Below are positions 1 through 6,206 of a DNA stretch of 7,326 nucleotides, one piece after another (positions within the stretch are counted from its first letter, which is position 1; each line of letters opens with the position of its first letter). The notes under the pieces were generated by a model. The model ran no database searches. It was not told where the DNA came from and saw only the letters and a list, made by a program, of their open reading frames with translations. Source of the stretch: Streptosporangiaceae bacterium (GTDB taxonomy: Bacteria; Actinomycetota; Actinomycetes; Streptosporangiales; Streptosporangiaceae); NCBI GenBank assembly GCA_030038715.1, contig JASHSO010000086.1, forward strand, positions 1 to 7,326. Direction: 5' to 3'. The position numbers and the translations under genes were made by a program.

Positions 1-880
1 CGTCAACCCGCTCGACCCCGATCTGCTGCCGGGCGGGTCGTCAAGTGGATCGGCGGTCGCCGTGGCCGAAGGAGCGGCCGACATCGGCTATGGCACGGAC
101 ACCGCAGGCTCGATCAGGATCCCGGCGGCCTTCTGCGGGCTGGCCGGCCTCAAGACGACCTACGGCCGGATCAGCCTGACCGGCATCTGGCCGCTGGCAC
201 CCAGCCTGGACACCGTAGGCCCGCTCGCGCCGGACGCCGCCGGACTGGTCGCGGCCATGGGCCTGCTCGAGCCCGGTTTCACCGTGAACAGTGGCCCGGC
301 CCGCAGGCTCGGTCGGATCCGACCGCCGACCGACGACGCCGATCCGCGAGTCGATGCCGCGATCGACGCGGTGCTGCAGGCCAGCGACCTGGAGGTCATC
401 GACGTCGAGGTGACCGGCTGGACCGACGCACTGGCGCATGCACACCTGATGATCGCCGCAGAAGCGGCGGCCGTTAACGCCGCGCTGCTCGCCAGCCCGG
501 CCAGCGACGGCAAGATCAGCGTCGCGGTCCGGCAGCGCCTCGAGGAGGGCAGCACCGTGACGGCGCAGCAGCTCGAGACGGCGCGCGCATACCAGCGGCT
601 CTGGACCGCCACGCTGTCCGGGATATTCGGCGAGGTCGATGCCCTAGCGCTACCGACAGTCGCGTTCTTCCCGCCGCCGCTCGCCGCAGCTGGCCGCCGC
701 ATGTACCAGTCGCAGCTCACCGCCCCGGTGAACCTGGCCGGGCTGCCCGCACTCGCCCTTCCCGTTCCGGCCGAGCACCGGCTGCCGGCAAGCCTGCAGC
801 TCGTCGGCCCGGCAGGCGGCGAGGAACTGCTGCTCGCCACCGGTGCGGTCCTGGAAGAAGTCACCGGATACCGGCGCTGA
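1..880 (+). CDS. Amidase-signature family hydrolase, 5'-truncated by the window edge
   Basis: This is a partial CDS read in frame from base 2, giving 292 residues to the TGA at 878-880. It contains the complete amidase signature. Counting the first full codon as residue 1, GGSSSGS lies at 11-17 and [11 protein letters not shown] at 31-41. The cis-serine (S13) and the serine nucleophile (S37) are 24 residues apart, the spacing I know from FAAH and malonamidase E2. The third catalytic member, an N-terminal lysine, would lie in the roughly 100-150 residues missing to the left. The C-terminal part keeps the family pattern [17 protein letters not shown] (about 220-236). The family hydrolyses amide bonds, and members include GatA, AtzF-type and broad-specificity amidases. 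I cannot assign a substrate. A GatA role is not supported because no gatB or gatC is visible. The next gene starts 51 bases downstream in the same direction, so co-transcription is possible. Confidence 0.9.
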   Translation, partial: VNPLDPDLLPGGSSSGSAVAVAEGAADIGYGTDTAGSIRIPAAFCGLAGLKTTYGRISLTGIWPLAPSLDTVGPLAPDAAGLVAAMGLLEPGFTVNSGPARRLGRIRPPTDDADPRVDAAIDAVLQASDLEVIDVEVTGWTDALAHAHLMIAAEAAAVNAALLASPASDGKISVAVRQRLEEGSTVTAQQLETARAYQRLWTATLSGIFGEVDALALPTVAFFPPPLAAAGRRMYQSQLTAPVNLAGLPALALPVPAEHRLPASLQLVGPAGGEELLLATGAVLEEVTGYRR

Positions 881-931
881 CCCACGGCCACGCCGGTAGA
901 CAGCGCGAGCGCCTGGTCGCATGCTGGTCCC

Positions 932-1828
932 GTGCCGGACGACGACCTTAGCGGCCCTTACCACGAGGCGATTCAGCGCGGCTTTGCATTCGCGCATGAG
1001 GGTGGCCGTCGCTGCGGACCTGTCCACTTTCTCGTGGGCATCTCGGAGGGAACGGGCTGCGCCGCGGCGGCTCTCGACCCAGGAGCCGGGCGGTCGCTTC
1101 GGGAAATCGTGGCGGCGGCCGGCGAACTCGGGGACCGCGCGGGCTATCTGCACCTGCAGGCTCAGGAAGCGGCCAGGTCATTCGCCGCAGCCAGCGGTCA
1201 TGCGCCAGCCGCCGAGCACCTGCTCATTGCGCTGATCGACCAGGCTACGCCGGAGGTCCTCCAGGCGCTGAACCTCGCCGGACTCGATAACGCAACAGTC
1301 CGGGCAACCGCCCTGGCTGGCATCGGGATGGACGTCGGCATGCCCCCGATCGCGATGCCGGCGCTCGCACCCGCGGGCTCGCTGGACCGCCCGCCACTGC
1401 CCGTCGCCGACCTGGACCAGCGGGCGTGGACCGTGCTGTGCTGGCGGCAGGAACACCTGCCTGTCGACCGGGTGCGCAGCCGCGACAGCGCCGAGGCCCT
1501 GAGGCATCTCGAGTGGCAGGCCGCCTGGCGGCTCGGGGAGGAGCTCAGGCTGGACGAAGACCAGCGCTTCTCGCTGGTCCACCACCACGTCGCGGCCGTC
1601 GAGCGGCACGTGTCCCCGGCACGGCCGGACCTCGGCCGGCGGCGTCCGTCCCGCGGCCGCTATGCCCGCCTGATCATGCGGCACCGGTTCCTGCGCAGAC
1701 GCATCGGCTTCACGGTCGGCTGGGGAGTGTGGTTCGGGAACCGGCGCGTCAACGTTCGCGATCGCTGGTTCGAGCTCACGACTCTGCACAACTATCGCGG
1801 GCAGCCTGAGCCCGACCGCCACAGTTGA
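932..1828 (+). CDS. Stand-alone Clp N-terminal domain protein with an unassigned basic C-terminal region
   Basis: The 298-residue protein starts at GTG 932. This is the only GTG/ATG in this frame between the amidase stop and the domain, and no convincing Shine-Dalgarno precedes it. Residues about 9-62 and 77-131 look like the two helical repeats of the Clp N domain: A..A..A then HFLVGI..GTGCAAAAL in repeat 1, and AEHLLIALID..TPEVLQAL in repeat 2. In ClpC and ClpA this domain docks substrates and adaptors. No Walker A or B motif follows, so there is no unfoldase activity in this chain. A Pro/Ala/Met linker (about 131-160) leads to a predicted helical part containing WTVLCWRQEHLP and LEWQAAWRLGEELRL (165-227). 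An Arg-rich stretch (about 230-258) then leads to an aromatic tail, GFTVGWGVWFGNRRVNVRDR (259-278). I do not recognise this C-terminal half. By analogy with mycobacterial ClpC2, it could be a decoy, adaptor or regulator for ClpC1 ligands, which is inference. The Clp-N assignment is fairly sure and the function is unknown. Confidence 0.8.
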   Translation: MPDDDLSGPYHEAIQRGFAFAHEGGRRCGPVHFLVGISEGTGCAAAALDPGAGRSLREIVAAAGELGDRAGYLHLQAQEAARSFAAASGHAPAAEHLLIALIDQATPEVLQALNLAGLDNATVRATALAGIGMDVGMPPIAMPALAPAGSLDRPPLPVADLDQRAWTVLCWRQEHLPVDRVRSRDSAEALRHLEWQAAWRLGEELRLDEDQRFSLVHHHVAAVERHVSPARPDLGRRRPSRGRYARLIMRHRFLRRRIGFTVGWGVWFGNRRVNVRDRWFELTTLHNYRGQPEPDRHS

Positions 1829-1833
1829 GGCCG

Positions 1834-1865
1834 GCCTGCGAGCGGCAGGCGTGCGCCTGAGGCGC
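1834..1865. terminator. Two tandem hairpins in a convergent gap, probable bidirectional terminator
   Basis: Between the Clp-N gene stop (1826-1828) and the thrB stop on the opposite strand (1868-1870) lie two perfect inverted repeats. The first is GCCTGC (1834-1839), loop GAGCG, GCAGGC (1845-1850). The second is GCGCC (1853-1857), loop TGA, GGCGC (1861-1865). Neither is followed by a T-run, which is common for terminators in GC-rich actinomycetes. The position between convergent genes supports termination on both strands, but this is not proven by sequence alone. Confidence 0.55.
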
Positions 1866-1867
1866 GG

Positions 1868-2791
1868 CTAGCGGGGCAGCACCCGGGCACCCTCGCGATC
1901 GACCGTGGGCGACAGTACCTGCCAGGCCGGACTGGCCCCGGCGGCGATCTGGGCAACGGCCTCGGCGCCAGGCTCACGGCCGCGCACGGTGAGGGCTAGT
2001 ACGGCGGGACCAGCCCCGGACACGACCGCCGCGATGCCGGCGTCTCGCAGCCGCGAGACAAGGTCCGCCGTGGCTGGCATCGCCGCGGCCCGGTAGCGCT
2101 GGTGCACGAAGTCCTGGGTCGCATCGAGCAGCAGGTCCGGGTCGCCGGTGAGCGCCGCGATCAGCAGTGCCGCCCGGGCCGAGTTGGCGGCGGCGTCGGC
2201 GTGTGGTACCCGGCTGGGCAGGACCTGTCGGGCAGCCTCGGTCGGCAGCGGCTCCGCAGGCAGGCAGATCACCGGGGCCAGGCTGGCGAGCGGCGTCAGC
2301 CGGACCGCTTTCACGCCGGTCACCGCCCGCCAGGCGATCGTCAGCCCGCCCAACAGGCATGCCGCGACGTTGTCGGGATGACCTTCCAGGTCGGCGCCGA
2401 GCCGGAGCAGGGTGTCATCTGACAGGGCTGCCGCGCCGGGCAAGCCGGCCAACTCCCTGGCCGCCATCAGTCCGGCCACTATCGCGGCCGCGGACGAGCC
2501 GAGACCGTATCCCTGGGGCACCCCGTTCCGGCACACAATCGAGATCCCGGACGGCTGCGCGCCGATGGCTTCGAACCCAGCGCGCATGGCGCGGATGACC
2601 AGGTGCTGTTCACCCACGTCGGCAGAGTCGGCACCAACCCCGGTGACGTGCACCTGCGTCCCTGAGGGCAGCACGGAGGCCTGCACGGTGTCGTGCAGGC
2701 CCAGTGCCAGGCCGAGGGAGTCGAAACCCGGGCCCAGGTTGGCGCTTGTCGCCGGAACCCGGACGGCGATCGGCCCGTCCAGCCAGGTCAA
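1868..2791 (-). CDS. thrB: Homoserine kinase (GHMP kinase family), last gene of the threonine operon
   Basis: ThrB phosphorylates L-homoserine with ATP to O-phosphohomoserine, the penultimate step of cytosolic threonine synthesis. I choose the TTG at 2791-2789, giving 307 residues, close to the usual 300-310. The N-terminus then begins MTWLDGPIAVRVPATSANLG and runs straight into the conserved PATSANLGPGFDSLGLAL motif. The GHMP ATP-binding motif PQGYGLGSSAA is at about 92-102, EGHPDN at 136-141, and the C-terminal SGAGPAVLAL at about 258-267. An alternative in-frame TTG at 2845 would add 18 unconserved residues and overlap thrC by 38 bases. No ATG or GTG start is available before the motif. 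The chosen start lies 16 bases after the thrC stop and has only a weak ribosome site. A TGATG at the thrC stop opens a six-codon frame whose TGA overlaps this TTG, so coupled re-initiation is plausible. Confidence 0.95.
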   Translation of the reverse strand: MTWLDGPIAVRVPATSANLGPGFDSLGLALGLHDTVQASVLPSGTQVHVTGVGADSADVGEQHLVIRAMRAGFEAIGAQPSGISIVCRNGVPQGYGLGSSAAAIVAGLMAARELAGLPGAAALSDDTLLRLGADLEGHPDNVAACLLGGLTIAWRAVTGVKAVRLTPLASLAPVICLPAEPLPTEAARQVLPSRVPHADAAANSARAALLIAALTGDPDLLLDATQDFVHQRYRAAAMPATADLVSRLRDAGIAAVVSGAGPAVLALTVRGREPGAEAVAQIAAGASPAWQVLSPTVDREGARVLPR

Positions 2792-2807
2792 CGCGGCTTG
2801 CCCGGCA

Positions 2808-3878
2808 TCACAGGCCCAGCGTCGCGGCTGCGGCCGTGACGTCAATGCCGATCGTGGGCGGGACGGGCGCGCCCGCCACAGCGGTGTCGGGGTCCTTCAG
2901 CCCGTGGCCGGTGATCGTGCACACCACGACGGAACCGGGTGCTACCTGGCCAGCCTCGCAAGCCTGCAGCAGCCCGGCCACGGGCGCAGCCGAGGCCGGC
3001 TCGCCGAACACCCCTTCCCGTCCGGCAAGCAGTCGGTAAGCGGCCAGGATCTGCTCGTCTGTGACAGCCGCGATCAGCCCGCCCGACTCCTCCCGCGCGG
3101 CCTCGGCTAGCCGCCAGGACGCCGGGTTGCCGATCCGGATCGCGGTCGCAATGGTGGCCGGGTCCGGTACCGGCCGCCCGGCGACGATCGGAGCCGCCCC
3201 CGCTGCCTGGAAGCCGAGCAGCCGGGGAGCGCTTGCCGACCGGCCCTCGGCCAGGTACTCGCGGTAACCGAGCCAGTATGCGGCCATGTTCCCGGCATTG
3301 CCGACCGGCAGGCAGTGTATGTCCGGCGCGTCGCCGAGAGCGTCGACGATCTCAAAGGCCGCCGTCTTCTGGCCCTGCAGCCGCTCCGGATTCACCGAGT
3401 TGACCAGCGCCACCGGGTAATCGGCAGCGAGCTTGCGTACCAGTTCCAGGCAGTCGTCGAAGTTCCCGTCTACCTGAAGTAGCCGAGCGCCGTGCGCGAG
3501 TGCCTGGGCAAGCTTGCCGAGTGCGATATTGCCCCTCGGCACCAGCACCGCGCAGCCCAGGCCAGCCCGCGCCGCGTAGGCGGCGGCGCTCGCGCTGGTG
3601 TTGCCGGTCGAGGCGCAGATCACCGTGCTGGCACCGCGCGCGGCCGCCAGCGTGACCGCGACCGTCATGCCGCGGTCCTTGAACGATCCGGTCGGGTTGC
3701 CCCCCTCGATCTTGAGATAGACGGCGCAGCCGGTGATGTCGGAGATCACCGGGGCAGGCAGCAACGGCGTGCCGCCCTCGCCCAGCGAGATGACCGGCGT
3801 CCCCTGCGGCACAGGCAGGCTGGCGCGGTACTCGTCGATGACGCCCCGCCACGGGCTCGCCCTGGTCACCGGGGTCAC
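2808..3878 (-). CDS. thrC: Threonine synthase
   Basis: This PLP enzyme converts O-phospho-L-homoserine and water to L-threonine and phosphate. At 356 residues it matches the short actinobacterial form (about 350-360) rather than the longer E. coli/plant types. LGEGGTPLL is at 32-40. The PLP-binding lysine is K67 in [11 protein letters not shown] (61-71), the [17 protein letters not shown] segment is at 90-106, and the glycine-rich phosphate-binding loop GNAGN is at 193-197. [19 protein letters not shown] and [20 protein letters not shown] closely resemble M. tuberculosis ThrC. The C-terminal motif [15 protein letters not shown] is intact. The GTG start (3878-3876) overlaps the hom TGA (3877-3875) as GTGA, giving strong translational coupling. 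The stop at 2810-2808 overlaps an ATG that leads toward thrB. Confidence 0.97.
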   Translation of the reverse strand: MTPVTRASPWRGVIDEYRASLPVPQGTPVISLGEGGTPLLPAPVISDITGCAVYLKIEGGNPTGSFKDRGMTVAVTLAAARGASTVICASTGNTSASAAAYAARAGLGCAVLVPRGNIALGKLAQALAHGARLLQVDGNFDDCLELVRKLAADYPVALVNSVNPERLQGQKTAAFEIVDALGDAPDIHCLPVGNAGNMAAYWLGYREYLAEGRSASAPRLLGFQAAGAAPIVAGRPVPDPATIATAIRIGNPASWRLAEAAREESGGLIAAVTDEQILAAYRLLAGREGVFGEPASAAPVAGLLQACEAGQVAPGSVVVCTITGHGLKDPDTAVAGAPVPPTIGIDVTAAAATLGL

Positions 3879-5197
3879 TCGTCCTCCAACGCCGCTACCC
3901 GCATCACGCTGTCAACGTTGCGGACGGCTTCCATGGCACCGAGCATCGCGACGGTCTTGGCCAGCGCCGCCTCCCTGGTGGTGTGCGTCATGATGATCAG
4001 GTTGGCGTCGTCGCCACGGCCCTCCTGCCTGACCGCCTTGATCGACACGCCGTGCTGGGCAAACGCATCAGCGATCGGCGCCAGCACGCCGGGCCGGTCC
4101 GCCACGTCCAGTTGCACGTAGTAGCTGGTGCGCGCGTCACCGATCGGCACCAGCGGGAGGCCGGCGTAGGTGGACGCATCCGGGCCGCGCAGGCCGGCGA
4201 GCAGGTTCCTCGCCACGGCTACCGTGTCGCCCAGCACGGCGCTGGCCGTCGGCTGCCCGCCCGCGCCTGCCCCGTAGAACATCAGCCGACCGGCGGCCTC
4301 CGCCTCCACGAACACGGCGTTGTACGCCTCGCGCACGGCAGCCAGCGGGTGGTCGCGCGGGATCATCGCCGGGTGCACCCGGGCGGAGATGCCGCCGTCG
4401 CACCGCTCGCAGATCGCCAGTAGCTTCACCACGCAGCCGAGCGTCCTAGCGCTGGCGATATCGGCCGCGGTGACCGACAGGATGCCCTCGCGGTAGACAT
4501 CGTCGGCTGTGACCTCGCTGTGGAACGCGATGCTGGCCAGGATCGCCGCCTTCGCCGCCGCGTCGAAGCCCGCGACGTCCGCTGTCGGGTCGGCCTCGGC
4601 GTAGCCGAGGGCCTGCGCCTCGGCCAGCGCCGCACTGAAGTCGGCGCCCGAGCTGTCCATCCGGTCCAGGATGAAGTTCGTCGTGCCGTTGACGATGCCG
4701 AGCACCCGCCTGACCTCGTCGCCGGCCAGCGACTCGCGCAGCGGCCGCAGCAGCGGAATCGCGCCGGCCACCGCTGCCTCGTAGTACAAGTCGGCACCCG
4801 CCTCGCGCGCCGCCCTATGCAACTCCGTCCCGTCAGCAGCGATCAGAGTCTTATTAGCTGTTATGACCGACTTACCGGATTTCAGGGCAGCCAGCAGCAG
4901 CGTGCGGGCTGGCTCGATGCCGCCGATCAGCTCGATCACGATGTCCACGTCGGGCCTGCTCACCAGGGCAAGCCCGTCGGTGGTCAGCAGCTCGGCCTCG
5001 ACAGCGACCTGGCGTGCCCGCTGCGGGTCGCGCACGGCGAGGCCAACCACGCGCAAGGGCGCCCCGGCCCTGGCCTTCAGGTCGGCGGACTGCTCGGTCA
5101 GCAGCCGGTACACCTGCGAGCCGACCACACCGCAGCCGAGTAGCGCGACGTTCAGCGGCGCTCGATCCTCGGTGCTCCGGACGACTGCGTTCGGCAC
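3875..5197 (-). CDS. hom: Homoserine dehydrogenase with C-terminal ACT-type domain
   Basis: Hom reduces L-aspartate 4-semialdehyde to homoserine with NAD(P)H, the branch point toward threonine and methionine. I choose GTG 5197, giving 440 residues, near M. tuberculosis Hom (441). It is preceded by a strong GAGGGGAG Shine-Dalgarno ten bases upstream. An in-frame GTG at 5260 would give 461 residues, with 21 extra residues unlike the family. The Rossmann loop GCGVVG is at 21-26, VITANK at 111-116, NGTTNFI at 170-176 and [11 protein letters not shown] at 198-208. The likely catalytic Glu/Asp/Lys are near 201, 212 and 216. The C-terminal [20 protein letters not shown] (about 359-378) begins an ACT-type domain typical of threonine feedback inhibition. 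The gene leads the hom-thrC-thrB operon and lacks the upstream lysA seen in many actinobacteria. The codons for VITANKT are unusually AT-rich (ATA ACA GCT AAT AAG ACT), although the residues are normal. Confidence 0.96.
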   Translation of the reverse strand: MPNAVVRSTEDRAPLNVALLGCGVVGSQVYRLLTEQSADLKARAGAPLRVVGLAVRDPQRARQVAVEAELLTTDGLALVSRPDVDIVIELIGGIEPARTLLLAALKSGKSVITANKTLIAADGTELHRAAREAGADLYYEAAVAGAIPLLRPLRESLAGDEVRRVLGIVNGTTNFILDRMDSSGADFSAALAEAQALGYAEADPTADVAGFDAAAKAAILASIAFHSEVTADDVYREGILSVTAADIASARTLGCVVKLLAICERCDGGISARVHPAMIPRDHPLAAVREAYNAVFVEAEAAGRLMFYGAGAGGQPTASAVLGDTVAVARNLLAGLRGPDASTYAGLPLVPIGDARTSYYVQLDVADRPGVLAPIADAFAQHGVSIKAVRQEGRGDDANLIIMTHTTREAALAKTVAMLGAMEAVRNVDSVMRVAALEDE

Positions 5198-5206
5198 GAC
5201 AGGAAA

Positions 5207-5244
5207 GCTCCCCTCGGTCACCCGGCAGGGGAACCAGCTCCCCT
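5207..5244 (-). promoter_or_regulatory. Candidate mutually exclusive hairpins over the hom ribosome binding site
   Basis: Read in the hom sense, AGGGGAGC occurs at 5244-5237 (copy A) and at 5214-5207 (copy B, the apparent Shine-Dalgarno of GTG 5197). Between them sits GTTCCCCT at 5234-5227, which can pair with either copy. Pairing with A gives a 6-7 bp hairpin that leaves the ribosome site open. Pairing with B gives eight base pairs (one G-U), a two-base GC bulge, then CGG (5224-5222) and CCG (5217-5215) closed by a GUGA tetraloop of the GNRA class, which would hide the ribosome site. The copies belong to a 17-base direct repeat with two mismatches, period 30. The pairing is visible in the sequence. 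A switching function is inference. If translation starts at GTG 5260, this stretch is coding instead. Confidence 0.4.
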
Positions 5245-5260
5245 CAGCCACCTGGCTCAC

Positions 5261-5396
5261 AGGCCTTCAGCAGCGCGCTGACCTCGCTTGCTGCCGGGGT
5301 CTACGTCCCGCAAGCTTACCGATGAGCCGCAGTCCAGCAGCGGCCGCGCGCGGCGAGCCCGTCGCCCGCTGCGGCGCGGGGTGGCAAGCTGATCCT
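5261..5396. promoter_or_regulatory. Divergent intergenic region between hom and the PIG-L gene
   Basis: The promoters for hom (leftward) and the deacetylase gene (rightward) should lie here, because the two genes diverge and no other gene fits. I could not find a -35/-10 pair of good quality in either direction. A perfect 12-base palindrome, GCCGCGCGCGGC, is at 5343-5354. A second inverted repeat, CCCGC (5365-5369) and GCGGG (5376-5380), lies just upstream of the PIG-L start. Both could be operators or simple products of GC composition. Confidence 0.4.
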
Positions 5397-6101
5397 GTGA
5401 AGCCGATGCCCGAGGACTGGGACCGTGCGGTTGCGGTCGTGGCTCACCCGGACGACCTGGAGTACGGCGCTGCCGCCGCCGTGGCCCGCTGGACGGGGCA
5501 GGGCAAGCACGTCTCGTATGTGCTTGTCAGCAGCGGCGAAGCGGGCATAGCGGGACAGGACCCCGCGGAGGTCGGACCGCTGCGCGAAGAGGAGGAGCGC
5601 CGCAGCGCGGCCGTCGTCGGCGTGTCGGAGCTGAGGTTCCTCGGCTACCCGGATGGGCTCATTGAGTATGGCGTTCCGCTGCGCAGGGACCTGGCCAGGA
5701 CGTTCCGCGAGTTGCAGCCCGAAGTCGTGGTCACCATGAGCTTCGACCTGACGTGGGCCGAGGACGGTCCGGTCAACCATGCCGACCACCGGGCGGTCGG
5801 GCTTGCCGTTCTGGACGCCTGCCGGGACGCGGCGAACGAGTGGGTGTTCAGCGACCTCGGCCTCCCGCGTTCCCATATCAACGACGCCTACGTGGTGGGC
5901 ACCGGTGATCCAAGCCACTTCGTCGACGTCACGGCCACCATCGAAGCGGGCATCGCCTCGCTGAAGGAGCATCGCGCCTACCTGGCGGGCCTTGGCGGCG
6001 ACTTCGACCCCGGCGACTTCCTCCGGAAAATGAGTGGCTATGTCGGACTTGGCGCGGGCTGCGAGTACGCGGTGGGCCTGCGGCATTTCCCGGTGGGATA
6101 G
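5397..6101 (+). CDS. PIG-L/LmbE-family zinc-dependent deacetylase
   Basis: The 234-residue protein starts at GTG 5397, and an ATG at 5406 (three residues shorter) is equally possible. Neither has a strong ribosome site. The fold signature AHPDD (16-20) is followed by LEYGAAAAVARWTGQGKHV, and the second metal motif HADHRAVG is at 128-135. By analogy with MshB, H17, D20 and H131 are the zinc ligands, D19 the catalytic base and H128 the assisting histidine, so all key residues are present. GEAG (47-50) and RREEE-like LREEEERRSAAVVGV (62-76) are also family-typical. The family removes acetyl groups from N-acetylglucosamine-type substrates (MshB, Mca and antibiotic tailoring enzymes). This protein is shorter than MshB and Mca, about 290-300 residues, so I do not assign it to mycothiol synthesis. 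The substrate is unknown. There is no signal peptide, so it is cytosolic. It is divergent from hom and lies 105 bases ahead of lon. Confidence 0.9.
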   Translation: MKPMPEDWDRAVAVVAHPDDLEYGAAAAVARWTGQGKHVSYVLVSSGEAGIAGQDPAEVGPLREEEERRSAAVVGVSELRFLGYPDGLIEYGVPLRRDLARTFRELQPEVVVTMSFDLTWAEDGPVNHADHRAVGLAVLDACRDAANEWVFSDLGLPRSHINDAYVVGTGDPSHFVDVTATIEAGIASLKEHRAYLAGLGGDFDPGDFLRKMSGYVGLGAGCEYAVGLRHFPVG

Positions 6102-6206
6102 CCCCGTCCGCTGGCGGCGAACATCTCACACCCCAGGAACAAAAAACCTCGAACTTTGTTTACAGCTCCGTAAGCACGTAAGCAAGCTTCGGGAAGTGAT
6201 CCCATC
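6102..6206 (+). promoter_or_regulatory. AT-enriched lon upstream region with repeats and ribosome site
   Basis: The stretch 6138-6190 is clearly richer in A and T than its surroundings, as expected for a promoter. AACAAA (6138-6143) and TTTGTT (6155-6160) form an inverted repeat with an 11-base spacer. GTAAGCA is directly repeated at 6170-6176 and 6178-6184. A possible promoter is TTGTTT (6156-6161), 17 bases, TAAGCA (6179-6184), although the -10 match is mediocre. GGGAAG at 6191-6196 is a good ribosome site ten bases before the lon ATG. No HspR HAIR sequence (CTTGAGT-N7-ACTCAAG) or CIRCE element is present. Confidence 0.45.

Noticed and set aside
160..891. Long open frame on the minus strand across the amidase gene
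   Set aside because: It is antisense to a recognisable enzyme, its translation is low-complexity Ser/Ala/Arg, and open antisense frames are expected in very GC-rich coding DNA.
881..931. Terminator or promoter between the amidase and the Clp-N gene
   Set aside because: I see no stable hairpin, no T-run and no convincing promoter hexamers in these 51 bases.
1178..1822. Minus-strand open frame of 214 codons opposite the Clp-N gene
   Set aside because: No recognisable motif, rich in Pro/Arg/Gly. The plus strand carries a domain with Clp-N repeats and GC-ending codons.
2788..2845. Possible frameshift or fusion at the thrC-thrB overlap
   Set aside because: Both proteins have complete family termini. 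The overlap is explained by an over-extended TTG start, and the start at 2791 removes it.
4863..5396. Upstream extension of the PIG-L reading frame
   Set aside because: The frame stays open across the antisense of hom, but the translation is Ser/Arg/Ala-rich with no domain, and family proteins begin just before AHPDD.
6102..6206. HspR (HAIR) or CIRCE operator ahead of lon
   Set aside because: The region has no sequence matching CTTGAGT-N7-ACTCAAG or the CIRCE inverted repeat.
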